DNA of 64,000 bases from Dyella acidisoli (lineage in GTDB: Bacteria; Pseudomonadota; Gammaproteobacteria; Xanthomonadales; Rhodanobacteraceae). Positions 44,557 to 59,800 of this stretch are shown here, piece after piece. The stretch spans positions 248,001-312,000 of the forward strand of contig NZ_BSOB01000005.1 of the NCBI RefSeq assembly GCF_030160295.1, given 5' to 3'. A program made the position numbers and the translations under genes. Each line of letters opens with the position of its first letter. The first letter of the stretch is position 1. Under the pieces are notes generated by a model. That model searched no databases. It had not been told where the DNA came from and was given only the letters and a program-made list of their open reading frames with translations.

Positions 44557-44675
44557 GTCACGTTTCCTGGCTTTCGGCTGCGCCATGTGCGCATCCCCCG
44601 CTTTGCCTGACCATGGGTGTCTCTGCGTCTATGGCGTAAGCGGTAGATCGCCGTCGCCATTCCGTTTCAGGCTGT

Positions 44676-44718
44676 ATTTGAGCCTTCTCGGAAGCGGTTA
44701 CCCATCAGAGGAGTCCTA
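44676..44718 (-). promoter_or_regulatory. RcsB-box-like promoter of the tpsB2-sapC-ppiC operon
   Basis: Box TCAGAGGAGTCCTA at 44705-44718; a -10-like TCAAAT (minus strand, 44676-44681) 23 bp after the box. It lies between the end of tpsA2 and tpsB2, giving tpsB2 its own promoter. Confidence 0.65.
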
Positions 44719-44759
44719 GACTGGCGCATTAATTGCGCTTTCGACGATCGCCTTCTGTT

Positions 44760-44795
44760 GCTGTCCATGGCCTGGTTGCGCAAGCCATGGACAGC
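44760..44795 (-). terminator. Hairpin after the giant tpsA2 gene
   Basis: A 12-bp perfect inverted repeat GCTGTCCATGGC / GCCATGGACAGC with a 12-base loop, 8 bases after the tpsA2 stop. No T run, so it may be a stabilising hairpin or a Rho-independent terminator of weak type. Confidence 0.55.
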
Positions 44796-44803
44796 GTCCG
44801 TCA

Positions 44804-47800
44804 CTACAGCGAAGACAGTGTTGGCGAATGCTCCATGCACACGTGCTTGACCTTGCCGTTGTCCTTGTCTTCCGGAATGTCGACACAGTTCTCGGCGCTG
44901 CCGGGAAACACACCGAACATGAAGCGCGGCGGCGCGTAGTTGCCGTTGATCGGCAGCGAAGCGTCGAACGTCGAACGGATGAAGGGCACGGCCGTCTGGT
45001 CTACAAACCACGTGGTGGGCGTGTCGAACAGCGAGGAGATGTCCACCACGAAACCGCCGCCGTATTGCATCTGCGCAGTTCCCGTTGCAGGCGGCACCAT
45101 CAAGGTAGGTGTTACGGCGATCTGCGTTGGCACCGGTGATGGCGAGGGGCCTGACGAAGGCGAAGGTGTCGGCACCGGTGTTGGCGTGGGCACAGGTGTC
45201 GGATTCGAGCCAATCGGCACCGGTGTCGGCGCCACGGCGGCAAGCGGTGCCTTGTAGAACATGCCGTAGCCACCGCCGTTGTATCCCGGCACATAACTGC
45301 TCGACGGATACGCCTGACCCCAGCGGGATGCCGGTGCATTAGGCGTGGTGATGCCACTGATCGTGCCCAATTGCACTTGGTTGTTGGCCGTAGTGCCGTA
45401 GCCTTGCGGTGCTTGACCACCCGCCACTGCGTAGATCGCCACTCCCGTGTTCGAGCTGATATCGGCCGTATTGCGGAACCAGCCGGGACCGGGCTTCGAG
45501 CCCGACGCCGCATCGGCCACGAACGTGATCGGTCCGTTGGCTGTGACGTTGCTGTGTACGTTCACGTCCACACCACCGACGCCGATCATCGCGCCACCCA
45601 CATTCACCGGCTGATCGATTTCCAGCGTGCCGTTGGTGGACGGTGCCGCCAGCAGCGAGAGATTGCCGCCGGTGGTGATGCCGTTCTGCGCGATGCCTTG
45701 CGCGTTGTTGGCTACTGAAGGCGTCAAGCTGACACTGCCCACCGTGAGCTGGCCGCTGCGCGTGCTCAACGCCATGTCGCCCTTCGTGGTACCCGCCGCG
45801 GTCATCGCACCGGCATTGCTTACATAAGCACTACCCTTCGAAGCCGTAACACCCAGCGTATTCACCGCTGTCTGGATCGCGCTGCCGGATGTGCCGATCG
45901 AACCTGTGTCAGCCGTGAGCACTGCGCCCGACGCCGACAGCGTGCCCGCGGACTGCGTGATGTTGTTGGCTGCTTCGACGAATGCGTTGCCCGTGGTGCT
46001 GAGGTTCGCACCCAGGTTCACGTTACCGCTGGTCGACTTGACGTTGATCTCGCCACCACCGCTGGCCACGTTGGCATTGACCGCCAGATCGCCACCGTTG
46101 GCCTGCAGCACCACATTGCCGCTGCCGTTCGCGCTCACGCCGCTTTGCGTGAGACCGGCCGCATTGCCGGCCATCGTCGGTTGCACGCTGATGGATGCCA
46201 CGGTCAGTGGCCCCTTGACCGTACTTACGTTGACGGTGCCGTTGGAGTGCGTCACCGCACCCAGCGTCAACGCGCCATCGTTCACCGCATAGGCGTTGCC
46301 TTGCGCATTCAGACCCAGTGTCTGCACGTTGGTCGCAATGGGAGAACCCGCACCGCCGATGCTGCCTGCATCCGCGGTCAGCACGGCACTGGCGGCATTC
46401 ACCTTGCCCTTGGTCTGCGTGATGTTGCCCTGCTTGGCTTCGACGAACGCATTGCCGTTCGTTGTGACGTCCGCCGCCAATGTGGCCGCGCCATTCGACA
46501 GCAGGTTGATCTCACCCGTATCGGCCGAGTTGTCGACGGCCGTGGACGTGAACATCGTGCCCGTGGCGGTGGTACCCGACAAATTCGAGTTCGTGAGATC
46601 GAAGCCCACTTCGTTGATCGTGCCACCCAGCTGCACTGCACCAGTGGTGGATACCGCCGTGCTGCCATTGCCACTTTCGCTGGTCGCCAACACCGGTGTA
46701 TCGCCCGCAGCGATCGCCGTGGCCGTGTCGTACACCACGGGTGCGTTCGACGCACCGATGCCGGTTGCCGCATTCAACGCCAGCGCCGCTGCCTTGATCC
46801 CCGGCGCACCCTTGCTCTGCGTGATCGACCCGTTCTGCGACGTCGCCACCATGCTGTTGGCCACCGTCACTGCACCCAGCTGCAGGTTGCCGCTGGTTGC
46901 AATGTTGGCCGCATCGCCGTTGTTGAGCGTGACGGTACCGAACGTGTTACCCGTGTTGTTCAACACGATGCGGCTGCCCTGCCCGCCATTCAGCGCATTG
47001 TTGTGCACGTCGTAATTGCTGCCGGCGATGGTGCCCAGCGTGTTGTTCTGCATAACCGATGGCGTATTCGCGCCAGCCACCGCGTTTACCGTCACGTTAC
47101 CCAGATTGAGCGCGGAGGTCTGCACCAGGTTGTAGTCGGCAGTGGTCTTGGTGAGCGTCACCGGCGCCTTCGCCGTGTTGAGCGTCACCGTGCCCAGCGT
47201 ATTCGCGCCGCCATTCAACAGAATGGCATTGGTCGCACCACCTACGTTGCTGACCGTGGTGCTGCGCAGATCCACGGTGACATTCTGACCCGCGTTCAAA
47301 TTCACCGACGACAGATCAAAATCCGGACCGCTGCCGGATGCCACCACGACACCCGTGGTCGCTGCATTGGCATTGGTTGCGCTGTTGGAGCCGCCGGCTG
47401 TGACGCTGCCGTTCGGGCCGTAGGTGTTCACACCGTTGTAGTTGCCACCCACGTTCACGGTGCCGTTCACCGTGCCGCCGGTTTCGCCTGTCTCAGTCAA
47501 ATTGCCGCCGACGGTGGTGGTGCCGGTCTGATCCAGGCTGCCCTGCGTGCTGATGGTGTAATTGCCCGCCACGGACGAGCCGTTCTCGGTCATGCCGGCC
47601 GTGCCGTTGGTCAGCGCCGCCGAATTGCCGGTGGTGAAGCGCGTGGTATCCACCGCTAGCGTGGTGTCGTTGATCAGACCGCTGGTCTGCTGCACCAGGC
47701 CCGCCGCATTGATCGACAGGTCGTTCGCCGTAACATTGGAGGCCAGTGTCACACCGCCCTTGTTGGTCGACAGCCCCGTCGAACCCAGTCCGGTCATGCC

Positions 47801-50800
47801 TGAGATCAGATCCACCGTGCCGCCTGTGGCATTGATCGGACCGCTCACCGTGATGCCCGCCGTCGAGCCTACGTCCAGCGTGTTCGCATTCACGCTGCCG
47901 CTCACGTTCAACGCACCCAGGTTCTGGATCACCACGTTACCGGTACCGGTGATGTTGGCCGACAGTGTCGACACCTCTGTCGCCAGATCCCCCGTCACGC
48001 CCGGACCCGAAGCAACCGTACCGATGCCATTGGCCGCCGCCGCATTCAACGTGTTGCCGATCACCACCGGCGTCGACGCCGCCTCGTTATCGATGATCTG
48101 CCCGTTGGTCGCTGTCAGTGCCACCGTGCCCGTTGCACCGGTCGTGGTCTGTGCCACACCGTTATTGAAGGTGATGTTGTTGTCAGCCGTGCCGGTGATC
48201 GCCCCACTGCCGCTGGTCACGTTCTGATCGATCAGCAGATTCGAACCGCTACCGCCCGCAACGAGATTCACCGCGCCCGTGCCGTTCGCACTGACCCCGC
48301 TCTGCGTGAGACCCATCGCATTGCCGGCGATGGTCGGATTCACGTTGATCGCGCCCACCGTCAGCGTGCCGTCGGTGGTCGCCACGTTTACTGCACCGTT
48401 GGACGAAGTCACCGCGCCCAGCGTGAGTGCACCGCTGTTCATCGCATTGACATCGCCCTGCGCGCTCAATCCAAGCGTGCTGACGTTGGTGTTGATCGGG
48501 CTGTTTGTCGCGCCGATGCTACCGGCGTTTGCCGTCAGTACCGCATCGTTCGCGCTCAGCAGTCCGCCGGTCTGCACAATGTTGCCACTGATCGACTGGA
48601 CGAACGCATTGCCCGTGGTGGTGACGTTCGCCGCCAGCGTTGCCGTGCCGCTGGACAACAGGTTGATCTCGCCCGTGGTCGCGGTGTTGTACACCAGCGT
48701 CGGCGTCAGCAAGGTGCCAGTGGTGGTGGTGCCCGACAGATTGGAGCTGGTCAGATCGAAGCCCACTTCATTGATCGCGCCGCCCAGCTGTACTGCTCCG
48801 GTGGTCGACACCGCCGTGCTGCCGTTGCCGCTTTCGCTGGTGGCGAGCACGGGTGTGTCGCCCGCGGCGATCGCGGTGGCCGTGTCGTAGCGGATGGGCG
48901 CATTCGTCGCGCCAATACCGGTGGCCGCGTTCAAGGCCAGCGCCGAGGCCAGGATCGCCGGTGCGCCTGATTTCTGGGTGATTGCGCCGTTTTGCGAATT
49001 CGCCACCACGCTGTTGGCCGCCGTGATCGCACCCAATTGCAAGCTGCCGCTGGTGGCGACGTTGGCCGAGTCCGCATTGTTGATGGTGATGCCGGCAAAG
49101 GTGTTGGCCGGATTGTTCAGCACGATGCGGCTGCCCTGCCCGCCATTGAGCGTGTTGTCGTGCGTGTTGTAGTTGATGCCGTTGATGGTGCCCAGCGTGT
49201 TGTTCTGCATCTGCGTGGGCGTGTTTGCCCCCGCTACGGCATTGACGGTCAGCGCAGTTGTGGTCGGCAGCGCGATCGCTGCGGTCTGCACCAGGTTGTA
49301 GTCGTGCAGGCCGGTCGTCACCGTCACTGGCGCATTGGCCGTCGTGATCGTCACCGTGCCCAGTGCGTTGTTGCCGGTGTTGAGCAGTACCGCATCGGTC
49401 GCGCCGGTCACCGTTGCGCTGATCGAGCGCAGGTTCACCGTGATGTTGGAAAGCGTCGTGCCCGCCAGGTTCACCGACGACAGGTCGAAGTCGGGGCCTG
49501 CGCCATTGGCCGTCACCACGCCAGTCACGGCCGAGTTGTTGTTGACGGCACTGTTCGAACCGGCTGCTGTGATGCTGCCGCCACCGGCAGTGTTGTTCAC
49601 ACCGCTGTAGTTGCCGCCCACTGTCACCGTGCCGTTCACCGTGCCGCCGGTTTCACCGCTTTCAGTGAGATTGCCACCTACCTTGGTTGCGCCAGTCTGG
49701 TTGAGCGTGCCTTGCGTGGTGATGCTGTAGTTGCCCGCCACCGTCGAACCTGCTTCGGTCATCGTGGTCGCGTTGTTGGACAGCGTCGCCGAATTGCCCG
49801 TGGTATAGCGCGTGGTGTTCACGCGCGTGGTGGTGTCGGTGATGTCGCCGTTGGTCTGCTGCACCAGGCCGGCCGCGTTGATCGACAGCGTGCTTGCGGT
49901 CACGTCGTCAGCCAACGTCACGCCACCGGCGTTGTTCGACAACGCGGTGGAACCCAGCGACGTCATGCCAGAGGTGAGATCCACCGTGCCGCCAGTCGCG
50001 CTGATCGGGCCACTGACCGTGATCCCCACGGTCGAGCCGACGTTCAAGGTGTTGCTGCCCACACTGCCCTGCACATTCAACGCGCCGCTGTTTTGCACCA
50101 CCGCGTTGCCCGTGCCGGTGATCACCGCGTCCAAGTTCGACACTTGCGTGGCCAGATCGCCCGCCGAGCCCGGACCACCCGCGCTCGCCGCTGTGCCGAT
50201 GCCGTTGGCTGCCGTCGCATTCAGGCTGTTGCCGATCACCACCGCCGTGGCGGCCGCTTCATTGTCGATCACCTGACCATTGGTCGCCGTCAGGCTCACG
50301 ATGCCGGTCGCGCCAGTGCCGGTTTGCGCGACGCCGTTGTTGAAGGTGACGTTGTTATTGGCCGTCACGTTGATCGCGCCGCTACCGCTGGTCACGTTCT
50401 GGTCGATCAACACGTTCGAGCCAGCGCCATTCGCGGTGATGTTGGCGTTGCCCGTGCCGTTGGCGCTCACGCCCGAGAGCGTCAGGCCCGCTGCATTGGC
50501 GGCAATCGTCGGTGTCAGCGCTACGCTGTTCACCGTGATCGTGCCGTTGGTCGTACTCAGATTCAGGTTGCCGCCATTGGCCGATTCGGCCGCTAGCGTC
50601 ATCGCTCCGGCGTTGTTGACGAATGCATCGCCCGCACTGTTCACACCCAGCGTGCTTACCGCCGTTTGCACTGTGCCCGCGCCCGTCGCGCCGATCGGGC
50701 CGTTGTCGGACGTAAGCACCGCGCCCTTCGCCGTGATCGTACCGGCGGTATAGGTGATGGCCTGGTTGCCTTCGACGAATGCGTTGCCGGTCGTCGTGAT

Positions 50801-53800
50801 GTTCGCGCCCAGGTTCACGTTGCCGGTGGTCGACTTGGCGTTGATCTCGCCGCTGCCACTTACCATCGCGTCGTTGACGTTCAAGTCGCCGCCGTTGGCC
50901 TGCGTGCGGATTGTGCCGGTGCCGTTCGCATTGAGACCGGCAAGCGCCGCCCCTACTGCGTTGTTGGCGATGGTCGGCGTCAGCGTCACTGCACCGACGG
51001 TCAGGTCGCCTGCGGTGGTCTGCACGTCCAGTGCGCCATTGCTCGTGGTCACGCCCGCCACGGTGGTCGGACCTTGTTCGGTCGCGTATGCGCTGCCGGC
51101 CGATTGCAGTGCCAGCTGGCTGGAGTTGAGATTGATGCGGTTGGCTGCGGTGCCGATCGTGGTGCCGGCTGTCAGCACCACGCCCTTGCCGCTCACCGTG
51201 CCCGCGCTTTGCGTGATCGCCTTGTTCTGCGCCTGGATGAACACGTTGCCGCCCGTGCTCACGTTCGCGCCCAGCGCCACATTGTTGGTGGCCAGCGCGT
51301 TGATTTCGCCGGCAGACGAGCTGACCGCCGCATTCACCAGCAGATCCGCTGCGGAGGTCAACTGCACAGTGCCCTTGCCGTTGGCAGTCACCGCGTTGCT
51401 TAGCGTCACGTTACCGCTGGTGTTGGCGATGGTGATGTTGCCGCCGTTGGTGGTCACCGTGTTGCCGGTCGTCACCGGGCCGGCCGCGGTCAGCGTGATG
51501 TTGCCCAAGAGACTGCTGTTGCCTAGCGACGCGGTGCTGACCGATGTGCCAGTGGTCGTGGTCGCCGTATTGCACAGGTTCGAGTGCGTGTTGTCGCAGG
51601 TGAAGCTGATCGTGTTGACCATGCCGCCCAACTGCACCGCGCCAGTGGTCGACACAAACGTGCTACCCGTCGGCCCCGTCACCGCGGTGGCCAAGATGCC
51701 AGGCGCGCCGGTCGCCGACACCACCGTCGCCGTGTCGTAGTTGATCGGATTGGCCGCCGTGCCGATGCCATTGAGCGCGGACAAGTTCAGCGTGCGCGCC
51801 TGGATCGCCGTGCCGGTGCCGTTGCTGATCGCACCACCCTGGGATGCCACCGACAGGCCGTTGTTCACCGTGACGTTGTTGACGGTGATGTTGCCGTCGC
51901 TCGACACACCTGCCGTGTCGCCGTTGTTGATCGTGATCGCACCGATCGTGTTGCCCGAGGAGGTCAACGCGATACGGCTACCGTTGCCGCCATTCAAGGC
52001 GTTGTCGTGCGTGCCGTAGTTGATCCCGTTGATCACGCCCAGGCCGTTGTTTTCCAGGCCCGTTGCCGCACTCGAACCGGCCACGCTGTTGACCGTCAGC
52101 GATGCCACGTTCACCGGTGCGGTCTGCACCAGGTTGTAGTCGTTCGTCGCCGTGTTGACTGTTACCTTGCCGCCGGTGGTCAAGGTCACCGTGCCCAGCT
52201 CGTTCGCACCGCTGCCGTTGAGCAGGATCGCGTCTTGCGCACCAGTCACCGTGGAGGTCTTGCTGCGCAGATCCACCGTGATGTTGTTGCCGGTGCCCAG
52301 GTTTGCCGAGGCAAGATCGAAATCAGGACCGGCGCCGGTAGCCACTACCACGCCCGTCGTGGCGGCATTGGCGTTGGTCCAGCTGTTGGCGCCCGCGGCG
52401 GTAATGCTGCCGCCTGGGCCGTAAGTATTCACACCGCTGTAGTTGCCGCCGACTTTCACCGTGCCGTTCACCGTGCCGCCGGTGAAGCCGGTTTCCGTCA
52501 AGTTGCCGCCCACCGTTGTGCTGCCGGTCTGATTGAGCGTGCCGCCGGTGCTGATGGTGTAGTTGCCGGTGACGCTCGAGCCGTTCTCGGTCAGTGTCGA
52601 CGTATCGTTGGTCAACGTCGCCGAGTTGCCCGTGGTGTAGCGGGTTGTGTCTACCTTCAAGCTGCCGTCCTTGATCGAGCCGCCGGTCTGTTGCACCAGA
52701 CCCGACGAACTGATCGACAGCGCGCCGGTGGTGACATTCGCGCTCAGCGTCACGCCGCCTGCGTTGTTCACCAGGCCGGTTGAGCCCATCGCACCCATGC
52801 CCGAGGTCAGATCCACCGTGCCGCCGCTCGCGCTGACCGGGCCGCTCACCGTGATCCCCGCGGTCGAGCCGACGTTCAAGGTGTTGCTGCCCACACTGCC
52901 CTGCACGTTCAACGCGCCGCTGTTTTGCACCACCGCGTTGCCCGTGCCAGTGATCACCGCATTCAAGTTCGATACTTGCGTGGCCAGGTCGCCAGTCGAA
53001 CCCGGACCACCCGCGCTCGCCGCCGTACCAATGCCGCTCGCCGCTGTCGCGTTCAGCGTGTTGCCGATCACCACGGGCGTCGACGCCAGTTCGTTGTCGA
53101 TCACCTGGCCGTTGGTGGCATTCAAGCTCACGATACCGGTCGCGCCGGTGCCGGTCTGCGCTACACCGTTGTTGAACACCACATTGGTGTTGGCGGTTGC
53201 CGTGATCGATCCGCTGCCGCTGGTCACGCTCTGGTCGATCAGCACGTTCGAACCGGTGCCGTTCGCCAGCAGGTTCACGTTGCCGCTGCCATTGGCGGAT
53301 ACACCTACCAGGCTCGCGCCCGCGGCAAGCGGCGTGTTGTTCGGGTTGTTGTCCCAACCTACATCCTGACCGGTGCCGGGCAGAATGCTCGTGGCGACGT
53401 TGACGTTGCCCACCGTGATCGTGCCGTTGGTGGTGCTTACGTTGATATTGGCGTTGTTGCTGCTCCGCGCTGCCAGCGTCACCGCGCCTGCGTTGTTCAC
53501 GAACGCATTGCCACCGTTGGCGATCGCCAGATTGGCGGCATTGGTCTGCACCGCGTTGGTCGCCGTGCCTATGGTGGTGCCCGAGGTCAGCACCACAGAC
53601 GCGGCGTTGAGCACGCCCGCTCCGCCATAGGTCATCGCCTGGCCCGATTGCGCCAGGATGTTGCCGGTGGTGGTTGCGTTGGCATCCCAGTTGATGTTGG
53701 TTGCCGCGTACGCGTTGATCTCACCGCTGCCGCTGCTGAGCGTGCCCGCTGCACCTTGGTTGATGCTACCGCTGCCGCTCAGGCCGGCGGCAAGCACCAC

Positions 53801-56800
53801 GTTGCCGGTGGTGTTGGCGCTTACCGCTGCGTTGACATTGACGTTGTCGTCTGCAGCCAGACGGATGTACCCGCCGTTGGCCGTGGTCATCGCGCTGGTG
53901 ACGTCGAGCGAACCACTTCCCGCCACCGTGCTCGCGCGCGCGGTGATGTCGATGTTCTTCTGCGAACTCACGCCGCCGCCGATCACCACGCCACCGGAAG
54001 CATTGGTGTCCAGCGCGGTCAGATACACGCCCGACTGTGCACCGGTGCCAATCGAGGTCGCGCTCAAGTTGCCGAAGTACACATCCAGCGGATTGGGCGT
54101 GGTGCTGCCGTCGCCACCGATCGTGTTGCCGGCATTCAAGGTCAGCAGCCCGCCCGCCGAGAACGCCAGGCTGTTGGAGGTTGGCGTACCGGTGCCGATG
54201 CCGATGTCACCGTAGTTGGTGTCTTCTTGCGTATCGACGATGTTGCGGCCTGCGTTCACCGTAATCGTGCCGTTCGGCGTGTACGTGTGTGCTGCCGCCA
54301 TCACGTCGCTGTTCGCGCCGATCGCGTTCAAGGTGATGCTGTTGCTGCCGGTATCGACAATGCCCACTTCCGACGTGAGGCCTTGCACGTACACGTTGTT
54401 GGTGATCGTCGGCGTCAACGTCGTTTGCGGCGTGGTGCCGGCCGGGAAATTGCCGACTGTCAGCGTGTTCTGGCTGTCAGTGATGTTGACGGTGCCATTC
54501 GCACTACCGGCTGCGGTCAGCGCCAGCGGACCGGACTGATACACGTACGCGCCGGCACCAGACTGGAACAAAGCCGCGTTGACGTTGGTGTCGATCGCAT
54601 TACCGGTGCCCGTTGCGCCGATCGCGCCGCTCGCGATCATGGTCAGATCGTTGCCGCTGATCGTGTCTGCGCCCTGTGCACCACCGCCGTGCGTGATACT
54701 GCCCTTGTCGGCCTCCATGAAAATGTTGCCGTTAGGCCCGGGAATCTGGGTTGTGATGTTGCTGTTGATCTGGATGTCACCGGCTCCGGTCGTACCGTCT
54801 GCATCCAGATTGATTTCGCCAGTGGTGATGCCTGGTGAGTTGTTCACAAGGATCGGTGCGTTGACGATGATGCTGCCACCCACCGTGCCGATGTTGATGC
54901 TGCCCGCCAGCGTTGCGCCCGCGCTCTGTACCGTGAGGCCGATGGGATCCAGCGGACTGGTCGTGGTCGAGCCGTACGGCGCCGGCGCCGGCCACACCAG
55001 GCCTTTCGGGCCGAAGGTGAAGGCCGCCAGCATGCCGTTGACGAAGCCATTGTTGATCGTAATCGTCTTGCCGTTGGTCACCGACAGCACGCCCGTCGGC
55101 GTGTCGCCACCGATCGTCATGCCGTTATAGGTGGCGGTGCTGCTCACGCCGAGCACGCCAGTCGGGTTGTTGGCCGGCGCGATCATCTCGCCGGACAGAC
55201 CGTTCACACTGGTGCTGATGTTTGCGCCGTTACCCACGATCAGTTGCAGCTGATCGGCATTGATCGTCACGCCTGGCGCGGTCACGATCATGTTGCCTGC
55301 GCCCAGGGTGAGATCAGAGCCCGAGCTCGCGCGTGTGAGTGGCCCCAGAACATCCAAGTCGCGGTTGGCCACCAGGCTTACCGGTGCTGTACCCGCCGAC
55401 GGGTTGATACCACTCGCATCCGTCACAAGGATGTCGCGGTAGCCGGCCACCGCGATGCTGCCACTGGTGGTGCCCAGCTTGAACCACGTGGCCGTCGACG
55501 TCGGATTGTTCAAACCTGTGTTGGCAACCGCACTGCTACCCAACCGCAAATCGGCAATATCGCCTGTGATATGCGCCCATTCCGTACTTTGGTATTCGTA
55601 GCCGGAGCGGATATCGATGTTGCCGGTGCCACTGGTCAGCGAGATCGGCCCACCTTGCTGCGTCATCCAGGCCTCGGGCGTTCCCATGCTCGAATAGGTA
55701 CCCAGTACCCCGCTTGGCTGCGTCACCTGGGTATAGAACTGCCCGGACAAGCCCAGACCCTTGCTGCCGGTATTGCCGGTGACGATGGTGCCAATGGGAT
55801 TGGCCTGCCCGCCGACGTTGGTGACCAATCCGCCATCCACTGTCAGCGCTTGCGGAGCAATACCGCCCACGCTAGTGCTCGTGCCCAGCGAAACATAAGG
55901 CATGTTGTATTCGCCGTAGTAACCGCCAGCGGCTACCACGGCATAGTTGTAAATCGCGTAAACCGTGTTGCCTCCGTTGGTCAACACGGTAAATCCACCC
56001 GGTACAGCGCCTGGCTGAATCACTGCTTCGCCGGCCGTCAATGCCGTACCCGCCGGCAACGGTGTGCCGGTCAGCGAATAGAACGTGTACCCGGCCGGAA
56101 CCGTGGTGTTGCTGTTGGCGGTGATGACCGTACCGAACTGCGGCGTGAGCGCGTTGGTGCCACCCACCCATGCGAATACAGCACCCTTGCCATCTGCACC
56201 GGCCGTATCGTAACCGCGCGGATCGGTATTGCTGCCCGTGTAAACAGGGTTGATCGCCGCGTAGCCGGCGTAGATGCTGTTGAGATTGGCATCCGCCTGC
56301 AAGCTTAGATTGCCCGCGCCGGTGCGGGTGAAATTGGCAGCTACACCGATGTCGCCTTGCGAGCGGATGGTGATGTTGCTGGTGTCAGTGGTGTTGCCCC
56401 AGTTGGTGATCTGAATAAGGCCGCGCGAGTTGACCGTCAGGTTGCCGGCCAGCACTTGCAGCAGAGAGAGATTGACGTACTCCTCCTGCAACGTATCGTT
56501 GGCGGTGCCAGACGTATCGGCCGAAAGATTGACAACGCTGTTGGTGTTGCCCGCTGTCACGCCATCGGCCAGCACCGACCGGTGCAGCAGGTTCAGATAG
56601 AAACCAAAGCTGCGCGACCAGTCATTGCCCGACACCGTCGCTGTCGTGCCTGAATTGAAGCCGAGGATACCCAGCGTGTTGAGACTGTTGGCGTAGATGG
56701 CCGTCGCCCAGTAGCCATCGCTCTGGTTGAGGTACAAGTTCGGGTCAATGACGACGTCACCCTCGATCGCTGGCACCGACGTATTCCCAACAGGCGCGAT

Positions 56801-59800
56801 GTCAAGCGAATTGCCACCGCCGCCGCCGATGACGATCGGTAGGTTGTTCGCTGTCTTCACGGTGACATTGCGGAATGCGAAGAGCTGCAAATACGAGTTC
56901 ATCGGCACGTAATTGATCCCGCCGGTGGTCCAGTCCCATTGCAGATTGGTCAGATCATTGGCGCTGCTTGGATCGTTGCCCTGGTTGTTGACCAGGAGGT
57001 AGGAATCGCTGCCACCGGGCTGGAAGGACGCCAGGTTGGTGCGCGCCGCCAGCGTGGCAGGGTCCATGAAGGTCAATTTGCCGTGCTTGACAGCGGTGTC
57101 GTAGTTCCAGCCGTTATAGCCCGCGCGCCAATCGACCCCCACGCTGCCGCCAATATTTCCCATCTGAAAATACTGGTTGAACAGGTTGAGGTTGTTGCTG
57201 GCGTAAAGGACGGTACTGCCGGTCGTTCCGAAGGGGAATGTTTGGGTAAAGCCGTTCAACACGTTGCCCGACCAGCTCAGCGAAGCAGGCGTCGTCGAGG
57301 CGCTTACTGCGTACAGGTTGATGTTGCCGAAGCCCTGGAGATTGATGTTGTTGAATTTGCCTGATGCAGGCGCCTGCATGATGATCGGCTGCCCGCTAAC
57401 GGGGAAATCATCACTGCTATCGGTAGCACTGGGCGTGGCACCGCCGGTCGCGCCACCGGCGAAATCGATGCGCCCCACTGTGCCCGCGGTGGTGTTATAG
57501 CCAAGGCCGGACCAAATTTGCGCATTGTTGATTTGCCATAGCGGTTGCGGGGCCAGCACCTTCAATAGGCCGAAGAGGTCGCTTTGGTTTGTTGCAAAGT
57601 CATAACCTGCCGCGATATTTACCGTGTTGGCCACCGCCAGCGTCTGCGTAACAGCATTGATGCCGTAACCCTGCGCCAGAATGATGTTGCCAGTGTCATT
57701 CAGAGTCAGATTGCCGGTGCTGTTGACCGCCAGCGTATTCAATACAGCCGTATTACTGCCGTTCTGCAGCAAATCGATGCGCGTATCGTCGAAACCGCGG
57801 ATGTCCATGTTGCTGAACGTGTTGTCGGTACGCGCCGGGCGTAACTGCACGTTGTTCGCGGGCGTGTCGAACGCCGCGCGTCCCTGGCTCGGCAACTGCG
57901 CTTCGGTGGCGGCGACCGATCCCTGCCAGGTCGCCTGCGAGTTGGTCGGAATGGTACCCGCCGTGCTTACGCCCAGGCCGGAGTACATGTAGACGTAATC
58001 GCCCTGCAGAATCGTGTCAGGTTGCGTAAACGTGATCAGACCCTGCTGGTTGGTAAAGCCGCCGTTATAAACACCGTTGACGGCCGCCGCACCCAGCACC
58101 AGGCTACCGCCGCTCCCCAAGATCAGATTCTGGGACACGGTAATGTTGTTGGCGGAAACCTCGCTAATGTAAGTCGAGGCCAGGATTGGCGTCGTGGGTC
58201 CGGCACTGTCCTGCACGACCATGTTCTGGAAGCCTTCCACCTCCAGATAGCCAAACTGTCCATTGGGCGCATCCGGATGGATCAGCACAATCGACGGGTT
58301 CCAGGTCGTGCGATCGGATGCTGTGCAGTTGGCCGCCGTGTTGCACCCGCTGGACGCCCAGATGTTCCCGCCCTCCAGCAAGGTGGGGGCGGTTCCTGCG
58401 AACTGGACGGCACCTTGGTTGGCAATGGCGTTGTTAAGGACTACCGATGCGGGACCACCACGGCCTGCATCTAGCACGAGCTCGCCGCTCGGTCCGCCGA
58501 TATACGAATTACCTTGCAGAACGATATTGCCCTGAGAGGTTTCGAACACCAGCGACGCACCGTTCGGTGCGCTTTCATTGACAGGCACCGTCAGCGCGGT
58601 GCCACTGGTCACCCCTACACCTGCGTAATAGACGATGCCACCACCCGTGGTGGCCGCGGGATTGAGGGTGATGTCTGGTTTAATGGTGCTGGTGGGGGCA
58701 TCCCAGCGCTCCACTTCCATCTGCCCGAAGCCGAGTATCCATAGGGCGCTGTTGAACGAATTGTTACCCGCACCATACTCAACGACGACGTTGCTCGGCA
58801 GGAAATTCGACACACCGCCAACGCTGCCCGACATCGCCACCACATTGCCGCCCTGCAAGATCACCGGATTGGCGGTACCACTTGCAAAGGTGACCAGGTT
58901 AGGACCAAACCCCTGGTTCGTACTTGCATTGCTCAGCAGGCTTGACGCCTGGCCCGTCGAATTCCCCAACCAGCTATAGGGGGCAAACGTATAGGGGCTG
59001 ACGTTACCCACCACGTACAACGTGCCGTTCGGGCCTGCCGTTAACTGTGGTGTGTTTACAGCGACGCCTTCCCCCGCTTGCAGCCACAAGCTGCCGCCCG
59101 TCAGGGTGATGTTGGAGTTGAGTGTCATCACCTTCTGGGACGCCAACGTGAGCGAACCATTGCCGGTGTTGGTAATCGCCGCACCGGAGTTCAACGTCAG
59201 GTTGTTGATCGCCTGCAGGGTCAGGGTGTTGTTGCTGGCGTAGGTATACCCCTGCGTGATGGTGATGTTGCCGGTACCACCACCGCCTGTATTGGTGTTG
59301 ATCGTTACAGCACCGCTACCCAGCGCTGTGACGATGTCCTGCCAGCTGATCTGCGAGGTGTTGGCCGTAAAGGTCGGCCCCGCACCGCCTGGCACCGTCG
59401 GTGCGCCGGTAAAGCCGGTGCTGGTACCTGCGCCTGCTGCGTTAATGGTGAGGTCGGAAGGGTCCAGCAATAGCGTGCCGTTCGCGCCGCCAAGGTCGCC
59501 GCCGAGCAGGTCGTCCTTGCCACGGTAATTGAGGATGGCATGGCCCGACACTTCGGCATTGCCACCATTGCCGCCACCGCTGCCAGTGGCGGTGATACTG
59601 CCGTAGTAGTTGGTCGTGTCGTTCGCCCACACCACCACTTTGCCGCCCGATGCATTGCCCTGCGTGCCGCTGGCATTCAAGGTGACGCCGCTGTCCACAA
59701 AGGTGTCGGTGGCATTGGCGATGTCCGTGCCCTGCCCGTGCATGTCGCCACCCACGCGGATCACACCGCCGCTGGCGGTGCCGCTCGCGCTCAATGCGCT